Source of the DNA: Prinia subflava
Lineage: Eukaryota > Chordata > Aves > Passeriformes > Cisticolidae
Length of the DNA: 64,000 nt
Assembly: GCF_021018805.1 (NCBI RefSeq)
Contig: NC_086283.1
Span: forward strand, 7,949,162 to 8,013,161
Direction of reading: 5' to 3'
The notes under the pieces are model-generated. The model ran no database searches. It saw only the letters and a program-made list of their open reading frames with translations, and was not told where the DNA came from. Below, in pieces: positions 42,540-52,000 of this stretch (positions are counted from its first letter, which is position 1; each line of letters opens with the position of its first letter). A program made the position numbers and the translations under genes.

Positions 42540-42960
42540 ACCCATGACAAACTATGTGAACTTACACAAGGAGCTCCAACCTTCTGCCAGAGGTCTGGTT
42601 GTGCTTGTGGCTCCATAGCAGGAGACGATGGGTTTCTGGAGGAACTGCAGTCCCCCTTCACTGCTGTGGCTGGCATGAACAGCCCTGGTACTGGGATAAA
42701 CCAACACTTCTTGGCTCCCACATAGAGCTCATAGAACTCAGATGACAATGTCCCCAGCAGGACTGGGCTCTGAAAGCACATTCTTCTTTTCCTGCCACCA
42801 CATACAGCTTACGTACCAGATTCATGTTCTTACTGGCAAGTATCTTCATGCCCTTGGAGTACACTTGTGCCTGCAGCCCCTGGGATTTACAAAAAGACAG
42901 CTGATCCTTGTGAACAGACAGGACAGGCTCATCCACTCTCCCATTCTATAACAACCTGGT
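42540..42960. other. GC-richer unassigned segment
   Basis: More G+C than the flanks, with overlapping minus-strand frames at 42530-42781 and 42658-42936 and a plus-strand frame at 42742-42951. None resembles a protein I know. It may be a decayed element or part of an unannotated transcript. Confidence 0.2.
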
Positions 42961-43199
42961 CATTAAAGCACAAATTTGCATTTCTTTTCTAACCAGTTAC
43001 TTTCCCACTTGTGGAAAACGGTCAAAAAAGCAAGCGATAGGTCCTTTCTGGACAATCTTCTATCTCTGGTTTTAATGCTATTACAGCATGGCAAATAATG
43101 ACGCTTGCAAGAGAAATGTATTAGGCTAACAGCCAATAGTTAATGCACATGACTGGCAGTTCTGCAAGAGGCCTTCAGTCTTCTTCCTGGTTCACAGAT

Positions 43200-43660
43200 A
43201 ATTTCTGTATTTTAATATACTTGTTATTATTTTAGTCCATCTTTGTTAAGTAAACATCTTCATATCTGCAAATTATTTACACCATGCTATGAAAATATTG
43301 TAATTAGTAATTGATTGCAATAATAAGACAGAGTGAATTTGCTATTCACATGCACATATGATGACACATACCAGAACATGCAGTACAAAGGAATCCCACT
43401 ACATTTACCATTTGCACATTAAATTGATAGAGGAATTAATTCACTTTTAAAAATATCAATATCATGCAATCACTTAAGTGACTTCAAAAACAGTATTTGC
43501 AGCTAAATTACAAAAATTCAACAGTGCCAATTACTGACCAACCGTATGCAATTGAATGAGGATCTATCAGTAATAGATTAACCAGATTAATGTGTGCGTA
43601 ACAGCCTCAGCGTGGTACAGTGCTGCTGTTAGTTTCAAAGTTCACATATGAACTTCTTTT
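43200..43660. promoter_or_regulatory. Possible conserved regulatory element
   Basis: This segment is dense in homeodomain-type words (GTAATTAGTAATTGATTG, ATTAAATTGAT, GAATTAATTCAC), with an NKX-like CACTTAAGTG and short palindromes such as TTCACATATGAA. The word density resembles developmental enhancers, but AT-rich DNA produces such words readily. Inference only. Confidence 0.2.
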
Positions 43661-44970
43661 TACACTGCACAAGTGGTTCATAAATGAAGGCTGAATGCAA
43701 GTAGAAATTAAGGGAAAATAAGGTAAGTGATCCAAAATGAAAATAATCTAGGTATTTAAGTGTAGACTGCTTACAGGGAAATTCAGGAAAAAATCCCAAA
43801 TCTTTGATTATGATTTAAAAAAGGAATGGATGAATCCATGTATACTACTTCCTATTATTATGCTAAAAAGTATACAGTAAATATCTAGACTGATGAATAA
43901 CTGAAGATAACCATTTCATGTTTTCCTTAAAAGGAAATTGATCATTGAAAAATCCACAAAAACCTCACTGTGAATTCAGTAAGGAAGATTATCATGTATA
44001 TATTCAATGCTGCCTGTAACAAAATTAGTATATTACTAGCTCTTACATCTTTGGTGTTGTATTGAAGTTATTTCAAAAGATTGTTTTAGGCATGGAATTA
44101 ATATGAGAGAGAAAGCTTAACTTGGACAGCAAGAATCTAAATATCAGAGGAAATACCAGTCTAAAATAATCCATTAACTTATCTATGAGTACCTAAACAT
44201 AGTATCTTAAAAAAAAAAAAAAAAAGTTAAATAAAAGAATTTTTTTTGAAGTTTACATGTCACAGAAACTTAAAATCCACTATGGTTTAACCTTCTGAAA
44301 CACATCTCAATTTATTAAAATAACAAGTTTTCCTGTTAGATGATCAGCGCACACCAAAACCCCTTCGGATACTGGCTTACAGAAAAGTTCAAAGAAAATG
44401 AGAAGTCTTGTTTATGAACACATAGAGTAACTGGAAATTATGCCAAGCAAACTCCCTCTATCCACCAGTCTATGTTTTTCTTTTTCACTTATGTGCTAAT
44501 AAGCTGGCTTAGTATATACTTCCAAAATTTAATTTTCATGAGATTGGCTATTTCAGATCTCCTTTTTAAAGACTGACATATTTATCTGCACCAGAAAACC
44601 CTTTTCTATGTCATTGTCAGTGGTAGCTGATGAAAGACATATTTTAAGCTGTTCTCTAATATGAAAAAGGGCTCCCCTAAAATCTACTTCTCCTTGACTA
44701 TTCTTTTTCCCAAAACAAGTATTTATATCCTGAAACATTGTCACTTAGTAGCAGTAGCACCTATTTGCCATCATTCTCTTCTTCCTTCCCTAGTTTGCCT
44801 CCTTTTCCTAACCTACTACTTTCTCAGAATGACAACTGTGTTTTCCACAATTGTTTCCCCCTTCTTTGTTGCCTCTCCACAACTCTGTTTTGCTTCTTCT
44901 TAAAACTCTTTCCACCTTTCAGGCAGGGAAAACCACTCAAAAGACATTGAATATTGGAAATTCTTGCCTC

Positions 44971-44997
44971 TTTTTTTTTTTTTTTTCTGCCCTTAAG
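44971..44997 (+). promoter_or_regulatory. Possible splice acceptor for a GIMD1 5' leader exon
   Basis: A long pyrimidine tract (T-run then CTGCCCTTAAG) ends in AG at 44996-44997, 50 bp before the GIMD1 start codon. It looks like a usable 3' splice site, so transcription may start farther upstream with a noncoding first exon. A weaker AG (in GTGACAG) follows at about 45021-45023. No clear TATA box or CpG island promoter is visible close to the ATG. This is inference from sequence only. Confidence 0.3.
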
Positions 44998-45047
44998 TTA
45001 TCTGAAGTACCTTACGTGTGACAGGCCTGTGGATAAAAGCACAGACC

Positions 45048-45440
45048 ATGGCAGACAGCAATGAGATGACCATCAACCTTGTTGTCCTTGGAAAACCTCA
45101 GACTGGCAAAAGTGCTGCTGGGAACAGCCTGTTGGGCAGCTCAGACTTCGAGAGCCGACTCTCCCCCAGCTCTGTGACTACGTGCTGTAGCCTCGGACGC
45201 AGCGGCCGCATTTTGGGGCTGTTACGGAGGAACGGCTGCGAGTCAGCTCTCCGTGTTCGAGTACTGGACACTCCAAGCTACCCTCACAGTGCTCTGGGCA
45301 AAGAGCAAGTGAGAGACATGGTGAGAGCAGCCCTGGCTCAGCACTTCAGGGAGGAAGGCCTGCACTTGGCTTTCTTGGTCCTGAGGGCTGACCTGCCTCT
45401 GTGTCCAGATGAAAGCAATGACACAGTTCAGCTCATCCAG
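45048..45440 (+). CDS. GIMD1: GIMD1 coding exon 1 (N-terminal G domain)
   Basis: This exon encodes residues 1-131, from MADSNEM through the P-loop and G3 region to DTVQLIQ, and ends in a complete codon at CAG followed by donor GTAACC. It is visibly richer in G+C and CpG than the DNA around it, as expected for coding sequence in an AT-rich region. A GTG-initiated extension upstream (from 45018) is open, but there is no reason to use it because the ATG at 45048 matches the family start. Confidence 0.93.
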
Positions 45441-46877
45441 GTAACCAAAAAATAAACACAAGTCTCTGCCTCAATGGCAATTCTTTCATTTCTGGTGACA
45501 ATAGCTACAGAAGCATTGACTGCAGAAGTGCAATATTTTTTTTCCAACAACAGCCTAATGAATTGCGAGTGCCAGATACTAATTTCAGAACAAAGACTAT
45601 AATTGATTTTGAGTCCTCAACAAATCAAAGCCCTATCCTCTTTCGGAAACTAGTAACTCAAGACTTCCTTGGGCAGCTTAAGGGAAAAATTTGTATGTGT
45701 TTGATAAATTTCATCCCTAGTGTCTAAAACACACTAACCACTATCCATATACCTGGTCTTTTTAACACTCCACTTACCTTGGAGGTAGACAGACAGTCAT
45801 AAAAAAGTAGTTTCATATACCTTAGCATTTAGGTTAGAGTCAATATGACTGCAGCATCCTTTATCACCAAGGCAGGCTTCTTGTCATATACAGGAGTTAG
45901 CAGGATTGAACCAAAGTTATAATTTCATTTACACCTGCAAATTAAGGCCCAACCTTTCTTATTCCTATTTAAATTTTCTGCACTTACTGAAAGAAAGGCT
46001 GGTTTTTTCCATTCTCCTCCATCAGATAAATCAGAGAAGTTGAAGACAAATTCTCTGGCCCATTTTTAAGGTGTTGCATGTGATTTGTGTTTTACCTGAA
46101 TTGCTGACAACAGTTCAGTTTTATGGATCACAGCTGGAACTGAAGTTTGTGTTACATAGAAACTCATCATTTATTTTTTCAATGACAGGTGATTCAGAGT
46201 TTTTCAAAAATTTTTTTCGAAGAGCTGTAATCAGCATGGCACTACTGATAGGTGGTAACTACTGATTTCAAACTAATGCATGACATGGCTAAGCAAGCAT
46301 TTTTTCTTATTTACATAAACATTTTTTAACTGGAGACATTCTGTTAACAACTGTAGCCAGAGAATAGAGAACTGCTAGTACTGCAGGATGACATATTTCC
46401 ACTGGAAAGTGGATGTCAGTGTCTCAGAAAGGTGAAAAAAGACCCAGAAATTTCAGCAACTTGGATAGCATGAACTGGACTACTGCCAGGAAAAAAAAAA
46501 CCTAAACAACTATACATGTAACTGATCTGTTAAAGTACCAAGTATATGAAATAAGAGCGGGAAAAAGAAGTAAGAGACAACAATTTAAGATTTGCTTTTC
46601 ATTACAGGAACTTCTGGGTTCCACATGGAAAGATTTCACTGCAGTTCTACTTACTCATGCAGACAAGGCAGAAGAGGCTGGATACAGTAAGGAAACATAC
46701 TTGCACAGTGCCTCAAGTACCCTGTTGTCACTTCTGAACTCTGTACAGCATAAATACATTTTTCTAGACAACCACAACAGCATAATCAAAGAAGAAAGAA
46801 ATATTGTCTTAAGAAAGCTCTTGAATTTTATACGAAAAAACAATTACCAAGTACTACTTAAACACAGCAAGGAATAA
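45048..46877 (+). CDS. GIMD1: GIMD1: GIMAP-family P-loop GTPase-like protein, complete two-exon CDS
   Basis: The coding sequence joins 45048-45440 and 46608-46877, giving 220 residues, close to the roughly 217 I recall for mammalian GIMD1. It is a small AIG1/GIMAP-type nucleotide-binding protein with no signal peptide or membrane segment, so probably cytosolic; its cellular role is not established. Visible motifs are the G1 P-loop GKPQTGKS (residues 15-22), a G2-like SVTTCC (42-47), a G3-position DTPS (74-77) where GTPases normally have DxxG, and THAD (147-150) at the expected G4 position. The chosen ATG is the first AUG in frame and has a strong Kozak context (A at -3, G at +4). The 1167-bp intron is GT-AG, phase 0. 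Linkage to AIMP1 agrees with the vertebrate arrangement I recall. The Ser at the G3 Gly position is unusual. Identity is confident; GTPase activity is inference. Confidence 0.93.
45441..46607 (+). other. GIMD1 intron
   Basis: A 1167-bp GT-AG intron, phase 0, AT-rich. I see no repeat family, RNA gene or second coding segment in it. The open frame at 46071-46265 has no homology I recognise and is treated as chance. Confidence 0.9.
46608..46877 (+). CDS. GIMD1: GIMD1 coding exon 2 (C-terminal part of G domain, stop)
   Basis: The exon begins after the acceptor TTTTCATTACAG and reads ELLGSTWKDFTAVLLTHADK onward for 89 codons to TAA at 46875-46877. It has no internal ATG in the useful position, so start-codon ORF calling misses it. 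Homology to the GIMD1 C-terminus (a helix-rich QHKYIF segment and a terminal NNYQVLL motif) and exact phase agreement with exon 1 support it. The C-terminus has no hydrophobic anchor, unlike several GIMAP proteins. Confidence 0.92.
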   Translation, partial: ELLGSTWKDFTAVLLTHADKAEEAGYSKETYLHSASSTLLSLLNSVQHKYIFLDNHNSIIKEERNIVLRKLLNFIRKNNYQVLLKHSKE

Positions 46878-46878
46878 A
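46873..46878 (+). terminator. Poly(A) signal overlapping the GIMD1 stop codon
   Basis: AATAAA overlaps the TAA stop and is followed by a G/U-rich stretch (about 46888-46912, GGTGCTCACTTGTCTGTTTT) of the kind that binds CstF. If used, the 3' UTR would be only about 10-25 nt. A second AATAAA at 46932-46937 is an alternative. Confidence 0.4.
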
Positions 46879-46931
46879 ATTAGATTTAAGGTGCTCACTT
46901 GTCTGTTTTCTACAGTAGGTAACATCTTAGA

Positions 46932-46937
46932 AATAAA
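46932..46937 (+). terminator. Alternative GIMD1 poly(A) signal
   Basis: AATAAA lies about 55 nt after the GIMD1 stop. Its downstream region is less G/U-rich than that of the stop-overlapping signal. Which one is used cannot be told from sequence. Confidence 0.35.
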
Positions 46938-47183
46938 AGAGTAAAAGCCATCAACTGGAAAACTCCACATACATACCAAACACCTTTGAACACACAGTTA
47001 GAAATACCTCTTTAGATTATCAAACTCCTTGACTTCCACTGCATTCAGAATCCTAGGTTCAACCACTACATCAGAACAAAATAGTGCTCCAAAATCATGC
47101 TCCTAATATGTGTGTAGTTAAAATGAGATTTTGCACTACACCAGACTGTATATTCCAGTTCACACAGAATATAGATCTGGAAG

Positions 47184-47332
47184 AATAAAATAAAATTAAA
47201 AAAAAAAAAAAAAAAAAAAAACAAACAAAAAAAAAAAAAAAAAAAAAACACAACACCACACACACACACAAAAAGAAACAACAACAACAAAAAAACCCAC
47301 CACAACAAAAATACCAAGAAGGAAAAAAAAAA
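47184..47332. repeat. A-rich / CA-rich low-complexity tract
   Basis: Two long A runs (about 23 and 22 bases or more) separated by ACAAAC, then a CACACA stretch and ACAACA-type repeats. It may be an expanded poly(A) tail or simple repeat; no retroposon body is recognisable upstream of it. Its length is likely to vary between individuals and assemblies. Confidence 0.85.
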
Positions 47333-48136
47333 GTTTAAAATGCCATGAGTTCAGACTCAGGGGGTCCCTTTGCTCAATTCTTCAAACTTCCAGAAGTTCC
47401 TCTGAACTTCCATTTCTAAAAAGAGCTCTCTGGTACTAAAAGCTGAGATTTATCTATGGTAAAATATTTCCCTACCATGATTCAAGATCAGTTATAACTG
47501 AGTTCTTGAACTTAAAGGATTTTACTCAGTAAGACATTATTGGATATACATTTTCCAAGGCAGATAAAATGGCTTCCATGTGCTTAATGCTATTCAGCCC
47601 ATTTAAAAGAACTAATTACTATTGCATATTACCAGATACATGAAAAACCAACACTTTACAGGCCCCAAAAAAACTCATTCAAAAAAAAAAGTCTGTTCAT
47701 CTCCTCTTTACACATGTTTGTTTTAATTTTATATCATTGTCATTCTGTTTTCTCTCCACTTACTGGATGAAGTTCAAAGCCTACAAAACTTAGAAAGACC
47801 CAAGTTTGGTTTTATTTCAGTAGTTAAAATAGTATTTACTGTTTCAATGGTTATACAGCAATAATTTAATTTAGTATTATATACAAAATATCTGAAGCAT
47901 CTCTAAATAGCTACTTTAAAGGGTTATTATAATTGATCCAAAATATTGATTTTTATATTACTCTAAGTAAGGAACTAAAAGAATTTATTTGAGCCTAATA
48001 GCCTAGCAACATGACTATTTGTGCAACATTACTATGAAATAATTCTAATAGTAGAAGTTGAAGAAGCTATTTCTGTTAAAATATCATTGCTTAAAAGCAC
48101 GTTAAAACAAAACTGAAAAATTAGTTAATTTTATAC

Positions 48137-48215
48137 CTGTTTTGTTTTGGTTTGGTTGCTTTTTGGGTTTTCTTAGGTGTTGGTTTTCTGGAGTTTGAGG
48201 GTTTTTTAGTTTTTG
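48137..48215. repeat. G/T-rich low-complexity patch
   Basis: A short run of TTTTG, TTTGG and GGGTTTT-like words on the + strand, between the two convergent 3' ends. No repeat family is assigned. Confidence 0.5.
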
Positions 48216-48871
48216 ATTAGTTCCAGAAATCTGTTATTAATTATTTCTTAGTCCTACCTATCGGTTTGGAAGGCTATACCTAGGTGGACTAGATAATTAA
48301 CTACTCTAGCAAAGTGGCAGATTTGATATTAATGAAGTTATAATGACTTAGTTGTGGGGACATTAAAAGTGTGTCCATTTGTACATCCTGGGGCATAAAC
48401 CACCACAGTTTAATCTTCCAGTTACAACTGACTGCAGACTACAGAGAGAACACAAGCAAGAACAAGGTGCAGAGGCTTATAGTACATCTGAAAACTGCTT
48501 GGAAGAAGAGAGGAAAACCTTTACAAAGTGACTAGAAGAATAAAAACAATTGTGGTCTTCACTAATCAACTGCTAGTCCTGCAATTAGAGGACAAGGAAC
48601 ATAGCAGAATATTTTCCTTATTTCTTTTAGCTCTTGCTAAATAGAAGCTCTACACCTTCAAGCTGTCCAGAAAAGTTACTTGCCTGCCTGTGGTCCCACC
48701 ACAAACAAGCCTTGGCAATTAAGTTATGAGCACTAAGTGGTTAATAATTGCTGACAACACACAACTCAAGGAAATACCTAGTGTATCAGTGAATTGTCAA
48801 AATGTTGGAGATTTAACATATTCTGGAAAAGAAGTCAAACAAAACAGGTCTTAGACATGCATTTCATGTTT

Positions 48872-48877
48872 TTTATT
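48872..48877 (-). terminator. Likely AIMP1 poly(A) signal
   Basis: AATAAA on the minus strand, 54 nt past the stop codon, followed by a G/U-rich stretch (CCTGTTTTGTTTG on the minus strand, near 48835-48850). This predicts a very short 3' UTR with cleavage near 48850. Confidence 0.6.
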
Positions 48878-48926
48878 GTGTTGCATCACTTTCCATTTCA
48901 ACATCTGTAAAAGTTTCTAATAACCA

Positions 48927-48936
48927 TTTATTTATT
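48927..48936 (-). terminator. Two overlapping AATAAA hexamers at the AIMP1 stop codon
   Basis: The stop context AAATAAATAAATGG contains two tandem AATAAA hexamers, one of them spanning the stop. The downstream region is not G/U-rich, so the signal at 48872-48877 is the better candidate. Confidence 0.4.
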
Positions 48937-49098
48937 TGATTCCGCTGTTTGCCATGGTCTCTGCCCTGCACACTCCTTTCCCTTTCACTTCAAATGGAAC
49001 TCCTTTGTATGTAGCAACACACTGGTCATTGGTATGAAGATCAGGTTGGATTTGCTCCCAAATCTTCTTCTTCGGGTTAAGTTCCTTCTCAGGGTCTC
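48932..49098 (-). CDS. AIMP1: AIMP1 terminal coding exon
   Basis: The exon follows acceptor TTTGAAACAG and encodes [20 protein letters not shown], then [15 protein letters not shown], ending NSGIK and TAA at 48934-48932. This is the EMAP-II-specific C-terminal extension, almost residue-for-residue as in mammals. The open frame extends upstream to 49132, but those residues are intronic. Confidence 0.97.
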
Positions 49099-52000
49099 CT
49101 GTTTCAAAACAAAGAATAACCTCATAGTACACAACTCAGAGCAAGAGCTCTATGTACTTACACATCTATGGCAACCCACATAGCATCACTGCAGACAAGG
49201 GAAAAAAAACTCAACACTCCTTTTGATTCTCAAAATGAAAACTTTGATTGGAATTAGGAATTGTCTAGGAAATAGCTCCAGAACCTCTCTGAAAATTAAG
49301 ATCTTTCATGGTAAAAAAGTTGTATCAGACAACAAGCACTGTCAAAGAAAGAAATTGCTGTTAGTTTATACTACAGACCAAAAGAATTCCCAAGAATTAT
49401 GGACCACAGAAATACACTGCTCATCAAGACAGGTTTGTCAGCATCTTAAGTTTAGAAATTAATGATGTTTCTATAAGCAATTAAGCGCATTTAGCAGATG
49501 CTGTTATAGTAGAGGAATACTGAACTTAGACAAGAATAGTTCAGAAGTAGAATACTGACATATAATTTTAGTCCCAAGTTTTAATACTGTTCTGCTATAC
49601 TTTGTATTGTTTGATGACAAGCTCTGGTGCCCAGAACAGAAGCAGTAGATTAGCTAGAGTTTCAGCAATTATGGCCTCAGTTTCCTGTTTTCATGGATAC
49701 CTCAATACCTACACCTCAGAGGTATTGACAGTAACTAATTAAATTAGAAGACCTGATTATTTAAGGATCTCTAAAGAAAACAAAATGCAGGCTTTTTGTA
49801 TTAATGTTCTGAAATATTGTCAACAAATTAGATAGTATAGTAAAGGATATTTTTCCTAATTTTAAATAATCATGAAATGCAAAGTACAGACACAAAACAA
49901 GCTAAATAACTGTGCTGCAAAGATTAACTGCTGCTTACTGACATAATCTAAATAAAACAAAACAGCCAATTCACTGTACTATTATTTTCTGTTCTAAGGT
50001 AAATTTAATCTCTTAATTCTAATACAATACAGATTCTATTTAAAAATTCATTAAAAATAATTTAATCATAAGATTATTGGGTGTTTTTGACTTCTTGTGT
50101 GTCATATAGGCAAGACAAATGAAAAACACCACAAGAATTGCACATTTAAATGCTCAAAGGAATTTCATGCTATTTCATTGTTGTTACATTATATGTTTTT
50201 ACTTGCTTGTAGTGCCTCATTGGCACCATTATGCCCAAACTATCAGAATCAAAACTTCCAGAATAAGCAAGAATCAAACCCCAAAACCTAGGAATCATAT
50301 CCTCCCTGAGATCCTCTCAGAGGAGGAGCTCTCCAAGTGCGCAGAACATCAAATATACCCGTGCTGCACTACAAAGTGTTCACAAAGGTTCAGGAAGAAA
50401 AACTGTAAGAGTACAGGGATTTTAACATACCTCTTTCTGGTAGCTGTTTGAAACTCATCACTGCTAGGTAAAGTCCTGACTGACTAACAAGTGGTTAAAT
50501 CAACTACTGTCATTCCAGCCTGCCTTATGCCTTATTGGTGTGCTCCTTTAAATGTTTTCAGTAGTTAAGTCTACTCACATTCTCAATGCCTGCAAACCTG
50601 GATTACTTCTGTCTCTAGATGGGTCTAATTCTGTAGACTCTATACCAGCAAGACAAGCAGACTAGGCTAGATTTCTCTGTGAAGTAAGCTAGCCTTACCA
50701 GAACAGTATTTAACAATGCAGTCAAGTTATTTCACAATCAGAGTGCATTTAGTATTTCAAAGAAATAACATTAACAATTGTCTTTATGTAATATTTATAA
50801 TTAATATTAAACAGAGTAAGACATTTAAATAGTTTACTTAAATAATTACACTACTAAATAAAATTATTAAATGTTTAGCACTAATTGTGCATTTTTCCAA
50901 AAATAAATTAACATAATGCTCAGGTTCATGAACAAAGGCAAGCCTGGATTCAGACCACAGTGAATGCATACAAACTAATAAAATCATTAAACACAATGTT
51001 AAGTGATCCATTGTACATTTTCCTTCCCCTCCTCAAATATAAAAAGCACATGATTTTATTTTTTCCAATAAGAAAACCTCCTGACTTTTATTATAAAAAA
51101 ATACGCTTTGGATTCTAATAAGTTTCTTTGGAATCCTGCTTCAAGCTCCCTTGGGATCTGTGGTGAGCTCATATTAGATTAGCATAGGCATCAATTTTAA
51201 ATACTACCAGAGCTTTAGGCTGTGGATTTTCCTATGCCTTCTCCTCACTGCATTCCTTCTTCCCAGAAAATATTCTTTAGAAGAGTTTCTATAAATAAAA
51301 TAAATTGAAGCTTTTAATGGTTTAATCAGGTTTCCACTCTCTTTACCAAAAATGGACCAAATAAGAGATCCCAAATTTGTTACACGTCATTCCATCTTGC
51401 AGCTTTAATATTACAAAAAAAGTTTCATAATAAGCAAGAAACCTCTCCACTTTGTAATAGCTCAACAACTATTGAAGGAATATATCTCAGCACAGCAAGG
51501 GGCAAAAGGACACAGTGATGTGTGACTTTACTTAATGCCATTTACCCCACAGTGGATTGTAACAATGCAGCTGGAGGAAAGCATCCATACACTCAAGCTT
51601 TGTTTAAAGAAATCTGCTAACTACAGGCTAACCACTGTACTCCAGCTTTACCACTTTTTGTTCTTTTAAAGAGATAGTAATTTACTAAATTGCTAGTGAT
51701 TCTTAGACCTAAATTATAATTTAATTATAGAATTTAAGTAACAGATATTGGTTCCTGTGGCATCAAAGCATCTGATACTGCTATCAGAAAAGAGATTTCA
51801 CATAAATCTTCAAGCTATAAATCTTCAAGTATTATTGCTGTATTAAGGCAGTTACTGTGTAGGACGTTATAAAATTTAATTCATGATAGGACAATTCTTC
51901 CACAGTTTAAAAATCTGACCTTTTCCAGGGAAGACGGATAAAAACTTGATAAAGTACTTAACACAAAAAAAGGCTCAAGAGACCTTGAAGATTCAGGCAC

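Larger units (their letters stand above)
41841..44970. other. Intergenic DNA upstream of GIMD1
   Basis: It includes a GC-richer patch (42540-42960) with open frames on both strands of unknown origin and an AT-rich segment dense in homeodomain-like words (43200-43660), plus a poly(A) run at 44210-44225. No exon is recognised. GIMD1 promoter elements would be expected in this stretch but cannot be pinpointed. Confidence 0.6.
46938..48850. other. Convergent intergenic spacer between GIMD1 and AIMP1
   Basis: This interval separates the 3' ends of two convergent genes. It holds one long A-rich low-complexity tract (47184-47332) and a G/T-rich patch (about 48137-48215). Nothing else in it is recognised, and no coding exon is seen. 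Confidence 0.85.

Noticed and set aside
1..45000. Exons of DKK2 or another syntenic gene, or CRISPR/operon-like systems
   Set aside because: No cysteine-rich DKK domain, no regularly spaced direct repeats and no prokaryote-like gene packing were seen.
45018..45047. N-terminal extension of GIMD1
   Set aside because: It would begin at GTG; the ATG at 45048 has strong Kozak context and matches the family N-terminus.
47066..47317. Phe/Val-rich minus-strand open frame
   Set aside because: It is the translation of the T-rich complement of a poly(A)/CA low-complexity tract.
48932..49132. AIMP1 terminal exon starting at the upstream ATG of the open frame
   Set aside because: The first residues ([11 protein letters not shown]) are intronic; the acceptor at 49099-49101 and phase with the previous exon fix the exon start at 49098.
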